The notes under the pieces are model-generated. The model was not told the origin of the DNA, did not search any database, and saw nothing but the letters and a program-made list of their open reading frames with translations. A DNA stretch of 49,971 nt from SAR202 cluster bacterium. Lineage in GTDB: Bacteria > Chloroflexota > Dehalococcoidia > Lucifugimonadales > Lucifugimonadaceae. The stretch covers positions 1-49,971 of the forward strand of contig VGZT01000013.1 of the NCBI GenBank assembly GCA_016872495.1, given 5' to 3'. A program made the position numbers and the translations under genes. This document shows, in pieces, positions 34,619-44,000 of this stretch. Position 1 is the stretch's first letter. The number at the start of each line of letters is the position of its first letter.

Positions 34619-35764
34619 CTAGATGCCACGCCTCCGGGGCGCCCCGAGCTTCTGGAATGGGTGTTTTTTCACCAGCTCCTCGTTAAGCGTCAGCCCAAGT
34701 CCGGGGCGGTCCGACAGCTCGACGTAGCCTGCCTTCTGACGCGGCAGCCCGGCCACAACCTCAAAGTAGTGCGGCTCGTAGAACTCGGCGTGGTACTCCT
34801 GGATCAGGAAGTTCTGCATCGTCGCGTCGAGGTGCATCTCAGCCACCGTGCCGACCGGGCTGTTGGTGTTGTGCGGGGCCATCGAAAGGTGCTGGGCCTC
34901 GGCGATCGCCGCGATCTTCTTCAACTCGGTGATGCCGCCCGCATTGCAGATATCAGGCTGCAGGACGTCGACCGCCTCGGCCATGATGAGCTGCATGAAC
35001 GGGAACTTCCCGTACAGCCGCTCGCCGGTCGCAATTGGGATCGCCACGTTGCGCCTGACCTGGGCCATCTCGTTCGGGTTCTCCTGGGAGACCGGCTCCT
35101 CGAAGAACAGCGGGCGGTACTGCTCGAGCCGCTTGCCGAGCTGGACGGCCGTCGCAACGTTGAACTTGGCGTGGACCTCGACCAGGATGTCGATGTTCGG
35201 CCCAACCGCATCCCGCACCGCAGCCACGCGGTCCTCGGCGACCTGCGCTTCGCTCAGCGAGATGTTGAAGAAGTTGTCCTGGCCGAAGGGGTCGAACTTC
35301 ATTGCCGTGTACCCCATCGCAACGACCTTGCGGGCCTCCTCGGCATTCAGTTCCGGTGCCCCCGGGTTGGTGTACCAGCCGTTGGCGTACACCCGGATCC
35401 GCTTCGTGTGAGCGCCCCCGAGGAGGGTATAGACCGGCTTGCCGAGGATCTTCCCCTTCAGGTCCCACAGAGCAATGTCGACCGCCGACAGCGCGGTGCC
35501 GGCAACCCTTCCGCCGCGCACCAGGAAGTCGTTGTGCAGCCTTGTCCAGTGGACTTCGCTATCGAGCGGATCCTTGCCCCGCAGGTAGGTGTCGCACCAC
35601 TCCTCGAGCAGCGAGACAACCAGCTGTTCCTGGCCAAGAATGCTGCCCTCACCCAGCCCGTACACGCCGGGTTCGTCGGTCAGCACCTTGCACAACAGCC
35701 AGTTACGCCTGGCGTTGTGATGCCTGGAGTTGAATGTAAGGGTCTCGATGCCAGTTATCTTCAT
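34619..35764 (-). CDS. Enolase-superfamily dehydratase (galactonate dehydratase-like)
   Basis: A 381-residue mandelate racemase/muconate lactonizing enzyme family member. The capping domain starts MKITGIETLTF. The barrel has metal ligands in VEVHAKF, FFEEPV and TGERL, and the acid/base His in MAPHNTNSPVG. The layout follows D-galactonate and related acid-sugar dehydratases, but the first ligand reads VEVH where those have VDFH. It probably removes water from an aldonic or related acid to give a 2-keto-3-deoxy acid, the substrate type of the HpcH/HpaI aldolase 131 bp downstream. ATG at 35764 was chosen because it starts the conserved fold. Confidence 0.9.
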   Translation of the reverse strand: MKITGIETLTFNSRHHNARRNWLLCKVLTDEPGVYGLGEGSILGQEQLVVSLLEEWCDTYLRGKDPLDSEVHWTRLHNDFLVRGGRVAGTALSAVDIALWDLKGKILGKPVYTLLGGAHTKRIRVYANGWYTNPGAPELNAEEARKVVAMGYTAMKFDPFGQDNFFNISLSEAQVAEDRVAAVRDAVGPNIDILVEVHAKFNVATAVQLGKRLEQYRPLFFEEPVSQENPNEMAQVRRNVAIPIATGERLYGKFPFMQLIMAEAVDVLQPDICNAGGITELKKIAAIAEAQHLSMAPHNTNSPVGTVAEMHLDATMQNFLIQEYHAEFYEPHYFEVVAGLPRQKAGYVELSDRPGLGLTLNEELVKKHPFQKLGAPRRRGI

Positions 35765-35894
35765 TTCGCGCGACTCCTGAGGGTACGTTCGGGCAGCTGA
35801 CCGGGTGCCGCCGGAGTATAGCTGCGCTGGCCGGAGCACCGGCGAACCGCATACCGTCGAGTCTCCGCGTCTCGGGCCACAGGCCATGGTGCGA

Positions 35895-36230
35895 TCAGGG
35901 ACTGCTCGAGATCGCAGGGAACTCGTCGATCAGTGGCTGCGATGCCTCGAGTAGCGGTTTGGCCCACGCGGTCGCCCCCGCGTCGGAAATGGCGATCGGT
36001 GCTTCGTGACCTTCGTCGTGCCCGTCCAGCGCCGACCCTACGAGCAACAGGGGACCGTCCCTGACCCTCGGAATCGCCGGCACGGACATAGGAGCAGGCT
36101 CGGGAGCAATCGTGGGCATCAATGTCGCGTCCGCTTGCCGTGTTGGCTGAGCGGATGGCGTACAGGCAAGCGACGACAGCACAGTGAGCATCGTGGCCAT
36201 TCTGGGCCACCATCTGGTTGTGGCCTTCAC
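35895..36230 (-). CDS. Short predicted lipoprotein
   Basis: An approximately 111-residue product with a hydrophobic N-terminus and a lipobox (VLSSLAC), followed by a Pro/Thr-rich linker and a short acidic-His stretch (GHDEGHE). The GTG at 36230 is the best start; inner ATGs would shorten the signal. The mature part is too short for a known domain, so it could be a truncated gene. It is divergent from the M20 hydrolase. Function unknown. Confidence 0.45.
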   Translation of the reverse strand: MKATTRWWPRMATMLTVLSSLACTPSAQPTRQADATLMPTIAPEPAPMSVPAIPRVRDGPLLLVGSALDGHDEGHEAPIAISDAGATAWAKPLLEASQPLIDEFPAISSSP

Positions 36231-36311
36231 GAACCAGGCTTTCGCCAGGATTTTCTTCGGGTTGCCCGCCCGAATATGCCTTTGTGCGGCACCGTGATAC
36301 TCTCTGGCCCC

Positions 36312-37541
36312 ATGACTTCGACCATCGACCTCGCTTCTACGATCAAATCTGCGTCGCAGAAGGCGGCGGCCCGCGCGAGGCAGCTGCGCGAAGAGATCCA
36401 CGCTAACCCCGAGCTCCGATTCCAGGAGCACGCCACCGGCGAGCTATGTGCGACCGAGCTGGAGTCGCTGGGGATAGAAGTTCGCCGCAACGTCGGACGG
36501 ACCGGAGTCGTTGGTGTCCTCCGGGGAACGGGACACTCTAGAACGGGACGCTGTGTCGCTTTGAGGGCTGAGATGGATGCCCTGGCGATGGACGACCAGT
36601 GTGGCCGCCCGTTCGCATCCAGGAACCCGGGCGTCGCCCATCTGTGCGGCCACGATGTACATGTCTCTTGCCACCTGGGAGTGGCCCACGTGCTCGCAGG
36701 GCTCAGGAAGCACCTGCAGGGAGACGTCAAGTTCCTGTTCGAGCCCGCCGAAGAGAACGCCCCGCCCGGTGATATCTCGGGCTCCGAAGCGATGATCAAC
36801 GACGGTGCGCTGGACGCGCCGAAGCCGTCGGCGATCTTCGGCGGACACGTCTACCCGGACTGGCCGGCCGGCTCGATCGCACTTCGGACCGGTTCGTCAT
36901 TTGCAGGCAACGATCGCGTGAAGTTGACCGTGATCGGGCGCGAATCGCACAGCGCAGTAGCGTCCACGGGCATCGACGCGATCGTGGTGGCGGCTCATAT
37001 CATCACCGCGTTGCAGTCGTTCGCCAGCCGCGAGCTGCCTTCGGAGGAGTCGGCCAGCCTCCATTTCGGAACCATCGAGGGTGGCCGCGTGTCCAACCTG
37101 CTGGCCGAGCGCGTCGAACTCAACGGGACGTTCCGGGTGTCGGATGAGAAGCTGCGGGACGAGCTTCCGGCCAGGTTGGAGCGAATCGTGAAGGGCGTTT
37201 GCGACGCCTTCGGAGCCACCTACGAACTCGACTATGCATTGCGTTCGCTGCCTGCCATCGTGAGTACGCGACGGGAAGTCGACCTCATGCGGGCGGCTGC
37301 AACTGAAGTTCTGGGTGCCGACCAGGTCATCCCGATGCGGCATCCGCGGCTGGCTGCCGACACCTTTCATCACTGGCTGAAACACATGCCGGGCGTGTTC
37401 TACATGGTCGGCACTGCGAACGCAGATCCGGCGACGCGCTGGCCCTCACATCACCAGCGGTTCGACGTTGCGCCGGAGACTTTTCCGGCATTCATCGCTG
37501 CGGTCTCGATGACGGCGATCCGTTATCTGGAGAGCAAGTAA
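36312..37541 (+). CDS. M20 family amidohydrolase
   Basis: A 409-residue zinc amidohydrolase of the IAA-amino acid hydrolase/hippuricase (M20D) type. It starts REEIHANPELRFQE after a short N-terminus. Metal-site residues are in LRAEMDALAM, CGHDVHVSCHLG and FEPAEENAPPGD, with another His in MRHPRLAADTFHHW. The dimerisation insert is in the middle (VKLTVIGRESHSAVAS). It likely cleaves an N-acyl amino acid or similar amide. The ATG at 36312 fits the family start. The second aldolase gene follows 33 bp downstream. Confidence 0.93.
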   Translation: MTSTIDLASTIKSASQKAAARARQLREEIHANPELRFQEHATGELCATELESLGIEVRRNVGRTGVVGVLRGTGHSRTGRCVALRAEMDALAMDDQCGRPFASRNPGVAHLCGHDVHVSCHLGVAHVLAGLRKHLQGDVKFLFEPAEENAPPGDISGSEAMINDGALDAPKPSAIFGGHVYPDWPAGSIALRTGSSFAGNDRVKLTVIGRESHSAVASTGIDAIVVAAHIITALQSFASRELPSEESASLHFGTIEGGRVSNLLAERVELNGTFRVSDEKLRDELPARLERIVKGVCDAFGATYELDYALRSLPAIVSTRREVDLMRAAATEVLGADQVIPMRHPRLAADTFHHWLKHMPGVFYMVGTANADPATRWPSHHQRFDVAPETFPAFIAAVSMTAIRYLESK

Positions 37542-37574
37542 CCGGGCAGATTCGGAAGGAGACAGGGGGTAGAC

Positions 37575-38399
37575 ATGAACTCAGGCGAACTTAAGGCCAG
37601 GCTGCAGGGTGGTGGCGCAGCGTTCGGCTGCATGCTTAGCGCGGTGAGCAACCCCCGCATCTCCACGGTGCTCGCAGGCGGTGGGATCGATTACGTCGTG
37701 ATCGACACCGAGCACGCTTCGCGCGATCGGGGCGAAGTTGCCGACCTCGTGTTCGGCTTGAAGTCGGTGGGTATCGTCCCGATCGTACGTGTCGCCAGTA
37801 CGGTCCCATACCTGGTCGCCGTGGCGCTCGACGCCGGAGCCGCGGGGGTGCTGGTCCCGTACTGCGAGAACGTTGAAGATGTCCGCGCCTGCGTCGCAGT
37901 CGCGCAGTGGCATCCGCTCAAAGGCGAGTACCTCGAGAAGGCGATGAAGGGCACGCACATCAGCAAGGCGTCGCGGGACTACCTGGCGGCCCGGCATAAG
38001 GACGGCATCGTCATCATCGGGATCGAGAGCGAGCCCGCCTACAAGAAGCTCGACCAGATCATGGCCGTGGGCGGGATCGACGCCCTGTTCGTCGGGCCCA
38101 ACGACCTGAGCACATCGCTCGGCGCCCCGGACAAGTTTGACAAGCGCTACTGGGGCGTGTGCGAGGACATCTGTAAGCGCGCGAGCGCCCGGAAGCTGCC
38201 GGTCATGATCCATCACCAGACGCCAGAGACGGCAGCCCGCGCGATCGAAGTCGGCGCACGCTTCGTGCTCTATTCGAACGAAACGCGGCTGATGCAGCGC
38301 GCGATGCAGGACGACTTCACGGCGCTGAGGGCCGCCGCCAAGAAGAAGTTCGGCGGCGCGGCCGGGACGAAGGTCAAGGACACGATCGAGACCGTCTAA
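37575..38399 (+). CDS. HpcH/HpaI family aldolase, second copy
   Basis: A 274-residue class II pyruvate-type aldolase. Signatures are YVVIDTEHASRDR, IVRVAST with the catalytic Arg, GVLVPYCENVEDV, and metal ligands Glu in IGIESEPAYKKLD and Asp in FVGPNDLSTSLG. It is closer to HpaI/GarL than the copy at 33735 and probably performs retro-aldol cleavage of 2-keto-3-deoxy acids to pyruvate plus an aldehyde. ATG at 37575 with AAGGAGA upstream. It probably shares a transcript with the M20 hydrolase. Confidence 0.92.
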   Translation: MNSGELKARLQGGGAAFGCMLSAVSNPRISTVLAGGGIDYVVIDTEHASRDRGEVADLVFGLKSVGIVPIVRVASTVPYLVAVALDAGAAGVLVPYCENVEDVRACVAVAQWHPLKGEYLEKAMKGTHISKASRDYLAARHKDGIVIIGIESEPAYKKLDQIMAVGGIDALFVGPNDLSTSLGAPDKFDKRYWGVCEDICKRASARKLPVMIHHQTPETAARAIEVGARFVLYSNETRLMQRAMQDDFTALRAAAKKKFGGAAGTKVKDTIETV

Positions 38400-38408
38400 G
38401 GGTCAGGG

Positions 38409-39131
38409 CTAACCCCGGAGCTTGAAGACGCGGAACGCTTCTGCGTACCGGAGTCCACGCAAGGAGCCGGCGCGCGCCTTCCACTCCCGCATCCGGCTAT
38501 CCACGTCGGGCGGCACCTGGCTGACATGGGCTTTGAGCGCCTTCATCGACAGCTCAAGGTGCTCCTCGGTCAGTTCCACCCAGTGGTTGGCGGCGCCGCC
38601 ACCCATCGTGATCCAGACCTCCTTGACCTTGTGCGGTTCCAGGCCCTCTTTGATCAGGTCCGGATAGGTAAGGCGGTCGCGCGCGGTCGGATATACGGCG
38701 GCAAGCGCCGCTTCCCCGGCAGCCATGTGGTCGGGGTGACCGATGTAGGAGTTGTTATCGAAGCTGCGGAAGGGGCTCGGGCAGATCAGGACATCCGGCT
38801 TGTGCTTGCGGATCACCCGGGCGATGTCCTTGCGGAGGTCGAGGCTCGGCGTCAGGTACGAGTCGGGGTAGTCGAGGAACTCGACCGTCTTGATGCCGAG
38901 GATCTTTCCAGCCTCGATCTGCTCCTGCTTGCGGATGGCCGCCAGCTTCTCGGGCGTCATTTCGAGGTCGTCTGAGCCCTTGCTGCCGTCAGTACACAGG
39001 ACGTAGACGACCTCCCAGCCTTCGCGGCACCACTTGGCCACGGTGCCCGAGCAACTGAACTCGGCGTCATCCGCGTGCGCCATGACGACCATCGCCTTGC
39101 TGTGCGGCTTCTCCTGATTGGCCTCAGACAT
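38409..39131 (-). CDS. PIG-L family deacetylase
   Basis: A 240-residue zinc deacetylase of the LmbE/PIG-L/MshB family. The AHADDAEFSCSGT motif supplies the first His and Asp ligands and the catalytic Asp; GHPDHMAAGEAAL carries the later His residues. Members remove acetyl groups from N-acetyl-glucosaminyl conjugates such as thiol cofactors, or from glycans. The ATG at 39131 has GGAG upstream; the longer start at 39152 does not. It converges with the second aldolase gene, 9 bp apart. Confidence 0.92.
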   Translation of the reverse strand: MSEANQEKPHSKAMVVMAHADDAEFSCSGTVAKWCREGWEVVYVLCTDGSKGSDDLEMTPEKLAAIRKQEQIEAGKILGIKTVEFLDYPDSYLTPSLDLRKDIARVIRKHKPDVLICPSPFRSFDNNSYIGHPDHMAAGEAALAAVYPTARDRLTYPDLIKEGLEPHKVKEVWITMGGGAANHWVELTEEHLELSMKALKAHVSQVPPDVDSRMREWKARAGSLRGLRYAEAFRVFKLRG

Positions 39132-39210
39132 GCTTGCTCCGTGAATCGCCAAGTGTGGTTTCGGACTAGGTTACAGCGACCTTCCGGGGGGATTCGGAAC
39201 GCGCGACGAG

Positions 39211-39969
39211 TCAGCCAGCGCGCGCGCCTGCCCGCGCTGCCGGAGGCTTGAACATGTCGTCAGGCGAACCAGCGCCGGGGCCGCGCAACGCCGTGATCTG
39301 GCCGTCGTGCATCTCATACACCTCGTCGGCCAGATCGAGCAGGGTCTGGTCGTGCGTGGTCGCCACGATCGACATGCGGTCGTCGTGGACCATCTTCTGG
39401 AACAGCGAAAAGATTGCGTGGGCGTTCACGGAGTCGAGCTCGCCGGTGGGTTCGTCGGCCAGGATCACTGCGGGCTTGAGCGCCACGGCGCGCGCGATCG
39501 CGATCCGCTGCTGTTCTCCGCCGGAGAGCTCGTAGGGACGATGGCGCGCGCGGCGAGCCAGCCCGACCATCTCGAGCACCTCCTGGGTGCGCGTAGCCCG
39601 CGCTCTCGCATCGATGCCCGCGATGCGCAGCGGCAGCTCGACGTTCTCGTATGCCGAGAGCAGGGGAAGCAGGCCGAACGACTGAAAGACGAAGCCGACC
39701 CTGTGCCGGCGTAGATCGACCATCTGCTTTTCGCCGAGATGGGCCAGGTCCTTCCCCTGGAACAGCACCTGGCCGGTGGTGGGCCGATCCAGCCCGGCCA
39801 GCAGGTTGAGCAGTGTTGTCTTGCCCGAACCCGAACGCCCTACAAGGGCGACAAACCGTCCTTCGTTGATATCCAGGTCGATATCGCGTACGGCATGCAC
39901 CAGTTCGCCGGCCAGCGTGTACACGCGGCCAACGCCCCTGGCTGAAATCAGTTCACCTTGAACCGTCAT
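39211..39969 (-). CDS. ABC transporter ATP-binding protein (MacB/LolD type), downstream copy
   Basis: A 252-residue ATPase with Walker A GRSGSGKTT, signature LSGGEQQRIAIA, Walker B VILADEPTGELD and the switch His in VATTHDQ. It powers an FtsX-type exporter or mechanotransmission complex with the upstream permeases. Its ATG is the first base pair beyond a miniature element. Without that element, GGAGG would sit five bases before the ATG. As it stands, no ribosome binding site is visible upstream, so expression may be reduced. Confidence 0.93.
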   Translation of the reverse strand: MTVQGELISARGVGRVYTLAGELVHAVRDIDLDINEGRFVALVGRSGSGKTTLLNLLAGLDRPTTGQVLFQGKDLAHLGEKQMVDLRRHRVGFVFQSFGLLPLLSAYENVELPLRIAGIDARARATRTQEVLEMVGLARRARHRPYELSGGEQQRIAIARAVALKPAVILADEPTGELDSVNAHAIFSLFQKMVHDDRMSIVATTHDQTLLDLADEVYEMHDGQITALRGPGAGSPDDMFKPPAARAGARAG

Positions 39970-40086
39970 CTAGGGCCAATCGACAATTGAGAAACTTGTG
40001 GCCAGTTTACGATGCTGGCCCGAGACGGGGAATAGCACGTTGCGGGCCTCCAACTTTTGGAGCGTCTGCCTGTCGATTGGCCCTAG
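39970..40086. mobile_element. Miniature IS5-derived element (MITE)
   Basis: A 117-bp element counting both flanking CTAG sites. Its ends are 12-bp perfect inverted repeats, GGCCAATCGACA and TGTCGATTGGCC, each bordered by CTAG (39970-39973 and 40083-40086). The first about 90 bp match the 5' end of the IS5-family relic at 14090-14000; the last about 26 bp supply the other end, so the transposase is deleted. The CTAG copies look like a 4-bp target duplication. One of them contains the TAG stop of the upstream ATPase gene. Confidence 0.88.
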
Positions 40087-41024
40087 TCCTCCGCGGGCCG
40101 GAGGATGACGTTGCCATCGACCGCCTCGACAACTACCCGGTCCCCGAGGCCGGCCAGCTCGATCAGCTGGCGCGGAACCTGGACCCTTCCACTGGCGTCG
40201 ACGATCTGGAACTCCCTGGTCCGGTCCGACTGGCCGCCGATGCGGCGCGCGTAGGAGACCATGCGCCTTATTTCGGTGCTGGTCTTGCCATCGCGGATCG
40301 CAATGGCGCGCTCGACACTGGTGGCAATGGCCGGATCGTGCGTGACGACCACGATCGTCGTCTTGAGCTCCTGGTTTACCCGGTTCAGAAGCTCGAGCAC
40401 TTCTCTGCCGGTCTCGTCGTCAAGTTCCCCGGTCGGCTCGTCGGCCAGCAGTAGTGGCGGGCGGTTGGCGAGCGCGACCGCGATCGCCACGCGCTGCTGC
40501 TCTCCGCCCGAAAGTATCTCCGGCCGGTGCTTGATGCGATGGCTCAGCCCGACCAGGTCGAGAAGCTCGCGGGCCCTTGCGGTGCGCGCCGATGGGGCCG
40601 ACCCCGACAGGACCATCGGGAGTTCCACGTTCTCGAGCGCCGAGAGATAGGGGAAGAGATTCCGCGATGTCTGCTGCCATATGAAGCCGACCTCGCGCCG
40701 CCGGTAATCGACAACCTCTGATCGGGTCATGTTCAAGAGGTCGAACTTGCCCACGCGCACGGTACCCGCCGAAGGGGAGTCGAATCCGGCAAGGATATTC
40801 AGCAGCGTGCTCTTGCCGCTGCCTGACGCGCCCACGATGGCGATGATCTCACCGGGTCCCACCGTGAGGTCCAGCCCGCGCAGGGCCACCACCTCCAGGT
40901 CTGCGACCTTGTAGATCTTGAAGACATCCGAGCATGTGATGTACGGCGTCTGGTCGGCGCCAGGCTGAGCCGCGACCGCCGGCGCCTGCGACGCCGCGCT
41001 GCCGCTCTTTTTCGGGTCGGTCAT
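40083..41024 (-). CDS. ABC transporter ATP-binding protein with C-terminal AbrB-like domain
   Basis: A 313-residue protein. The ATPase part (about residues 25-260) has Walker A GASGSGKST, signature LSGGEQQRVAIA, Walker B LLLADEPTGELD and VVTHD. The last roughly 45 residues match the SpoVT/AbrB swapped-hairpin pattern: FQIVDASGRVQVPRQLIELA, then GDRVVVEAVDGNVILRP. In other proteins this fold binds DNA or forms dimers. ATG at 41024 lies 8 bp after the permease gene. Its TAG stop is part of the CTAG at the edge of the miniature element. Confidence 0.9.
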   Translation of the reverse strand: MTDPKKSGSAASQAPAVAAQPGADQTPYITCSDVFKIYKVADLEVVALRGLDLTVGPGEIIAIVGASGSGKSTLLNILAGFDSPSAGTVRVGKFDLLNMTRSEVVDYRRREVGFIWQQTSRNLFPYLSALENVELPMVLSGSAPSARTARARELLDLVGLSHRIKHRPEILSGGEQQRVAIAVALANRPPLLLADEPTGELDDETGREVLELLNRVNQELKTTIVVVTHDPAIATSVERAIAIRDGKTSTEIRRMVSYARRIGGQSDRTREFQIVDASGRVQVPRQLIELAGLGDRVVVEAVDGNVILRPAED

Positions 41025-41032
41025 TCGATTCG

Positions 41033-44000
41033 TTACCTCTCACCAAGCCTGAGCACGCGGTGCACCGACATCCGGTACACCGAGACGAGAATCACTCCGA
41101 TCACCGCGGCAAAGACCGCGCCTACCAGTCCGAACGTCACTGCCACCAACCCCCAGTCGATCTCGAGGATCATCGGCGGCGCAATTCGAATCCCCGCGCC
41201 CGAAGTCCCGAGGTACGGCATGATCGTGGCGCCCAGCCGCGCGCCCATGAAGGCGCCGATCGCGATGCCAGCCCCGATAACAAGCAGCTGCTCGAGCGTC
41301 ACCAGGGCGAGTAATTGCCGCATCGAAAGCCCCGTGGCCCGCAGCAACGCCAGTTCGGTCTGGCGCGCCCGGAACGTCACCTGGGCGTGAACAATGAAGC
41401 CGATTGCACTGACCACGAGAACGGTGATGAACGCGATCGCCAGCAGCGCGCGCCAGCCTGCGGATACGAGGGGATCGACCGCCGTCGCCTCGAGTTCAGC
41501 GGACCGGTCGATTACCCCGCCGATCCTCAGGGGCACGCCCCTTACTCCCGACATGACGGCGTCGCGGTCGACACCTTGCTCCAGGCCCAACCACGCTTCG
41601 TTGGGGACCAGGCCGTCGACCGACCTGCCAACGCTCGTTGCCCGGGCCAGGGTCCGGACGTCCGTGACCAGGAACGGCCCGTTCTCGGGGTCGAGCGTAG
41701 GAAAGTACGTGACCACGCCTGCGATCCTTACCGAAAAGCTGTCCTGCAACACGGTGAGGTCGATCACGTCCCCGAGCGCGTAATTGCCGGTGTCGAGCAG
41801 GGAGCTGCTGACCAGGGCCGGGATCGGTGGCTGGATGCGGCCGGGCGCCACGCCGCGCAGGTTTCCTGCGACTCCGGACGACCACGCCATCCTGGCGACA
41901 CCCGAGATCGCGGTTCCAGTGGCGTTATGAGCCTGTTCGAGGGTGTCGGCGAACGCCTCGTCCACCTTCGTCAGGACGCTCCAGTCGGAGGCGTCGCTGA
42001 AATCTTCAAGCAGGACCTGTTGCCCGCTGCGTGTGACCACGCTGACGTCGTCCAGGTCAACCGCTCCGGGTTGAATCAGGCGATTGCGCCCGAGCGGCGT
42101 CACCCCGATCGCCTCGAGGCGCAGGGGCGGGGTAGGCACCCCCGGGTTCAAGTAGGAAGCGGCCCCGGAGATGGAGGCGCCCATGCGACACCAGGGGATC
42201 GGCTCTCCCTGCAGTCCCGGGCTGCACGGGAACGCGTTCTGATCGCTCGACGTGGGTGCCAGCGTACCCAGGAGTAACGAGAAGAACCTGCCCTGGCCAT
42301 CGGAGATGCGAGCGATCAACGCTACGTCAGCGCGCCGCCGGGTCGGCTGCACGCGCACGGAGATGAATTGGGCGTCGTCGGGAAGCAGGATTCCCGACTC
42401 CTGGAACGAGTCGATCGCCGCCAGCGAGTCTGCGAACGAGCCGCTGAAGAAGTCCGGACGGCTCCAGGCGACCTCTTCGAACGTGTTCGGGTCGACCCCC
42501 AGGACGTGGACAAACCCGGCGCTCGACTGTGAGGTGATCGAGGCGGTGTTCCTGAACACGGGTGAGGCGACGGCCACGCCGTCGACGGCCCGCAGTTCGG
42601 ACATCGGCTCGACCATGCCGCCGCGCCGCAGCTGGCTGAACCCGACGACCCGGATGTCGGAGCCGGACTCGTAGTGAACGCGCTCGGAGAAACTGCGTTC
42701 GAGCGTCCCGCCGAAGCTGGCGGCAAATACGCCCAGTCCGGCGGTCAGGATCAGCAGGAGCGACAGCCTGGCGTGGTGGGCCGGGTTCCTGGCCATCTGC
42801 CACAGGCCCAGGACCAGCGCCGGCGAGGCGATGCCCGACAGCCAGCGGCTCGAAAGGAGCCGTCCAAGCCAGTCCATCGCAGGCGGGAAGATCCTCAAAA
42901 GGACCACGCCCGCGGCTACCAGGAACATCGCAGGGACGGCCAGCACCAGCTGGTCGACCGCCACGTCACCGAGCAGCCGAACCGCGATGAACGAACCCTG
43001 CTTGGATAGCTGCCAGAAGAAGAACAGCACGATGCCCATCAATGCCAGGTCGAGGTAGTAGCGCTGGAAGGCGGGCAGGCGGGGTGGGCGAGCAGAACCC
43101 TGGCGGTACTGCAGCAGGCCCACGCGCGCGGCACGCAGCGACGGGATCAGCAGCGCAAGCAGGCCAAGCAGCGCGCCGATGCCGGCCATGCGATACACCG
43201 ACCATGTGAGCCGGACCGGCAGCAGGTCCCCGTCGTTCAGGCCTGAGAAGAGAGGCACTACCCCGATCAGACCGACGCCCGCCAACGCCAGCAGCGGGCC
43301 CAGCGCGAGGGCCAGGACGGAAAGGAATACCGCCTCCACGGCGTACACGGATACGATCTGGCGGGAGGTGGCGCCGCGGCTCCTCATCAGCCCGATCTCG
43401 GACCTCTGGGCGTCGATCAGGAGGCTTGCGATGGTGATGACGTAGTAGATGACGACCAGGACGATCAGGATCAGGACCACGAACATCGGGAGCCGGTTGA
43501 AGAAGAGGCGAGTCCCGAAGCGGTCAAGTACTTCCGGGAGGGATGTGGTCTGCCGGTATCCATCTGCGTTCGCTTTGAGCTCGGTATTCGCGCTGGCCAG
43601 GGACCTCTGCAGCGGGGCCACGTCGACAGCGTGAATCCGGTCAATGTCGGTGTCGAGCAGCCAGTAGTAGCCTGCACCCATCTTCGGGAGATATGAGCCG
43701 AGACCGGCGACGAGGACGTCCTCTGATACGAAAAAGCTGGCGAAAGTGAATGAAGTGGTCCTGACCCCGAACCCTTCATCGTGGACTCGCCAGAAGATTG
43801 CGCCGGGATCAGTGGGTCGAATCACCCCTGTGACGCGGACCGCCACGCTCGCAAAACGATCGTCCCAGTAGGGGACCGCCTTGACGACCACGCCCGGCGC
43901 CAGGCCAAACTTCGCCGCCGCGTCTTCCAGGACCACCACTTCGATGATCGGTTCAGCCTGGCCGGAGACCACTCTCTGGCCAGGCCATTCGCCCGCGACC

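Noticed and set aside
34502-35800. A 432-codon open frame on the plus strand opposite the enolase-family gene
   Set aside because: It is antisense to a clearly conserved dehydratase and has no domain. Long antisense frames are expected at this GC content.
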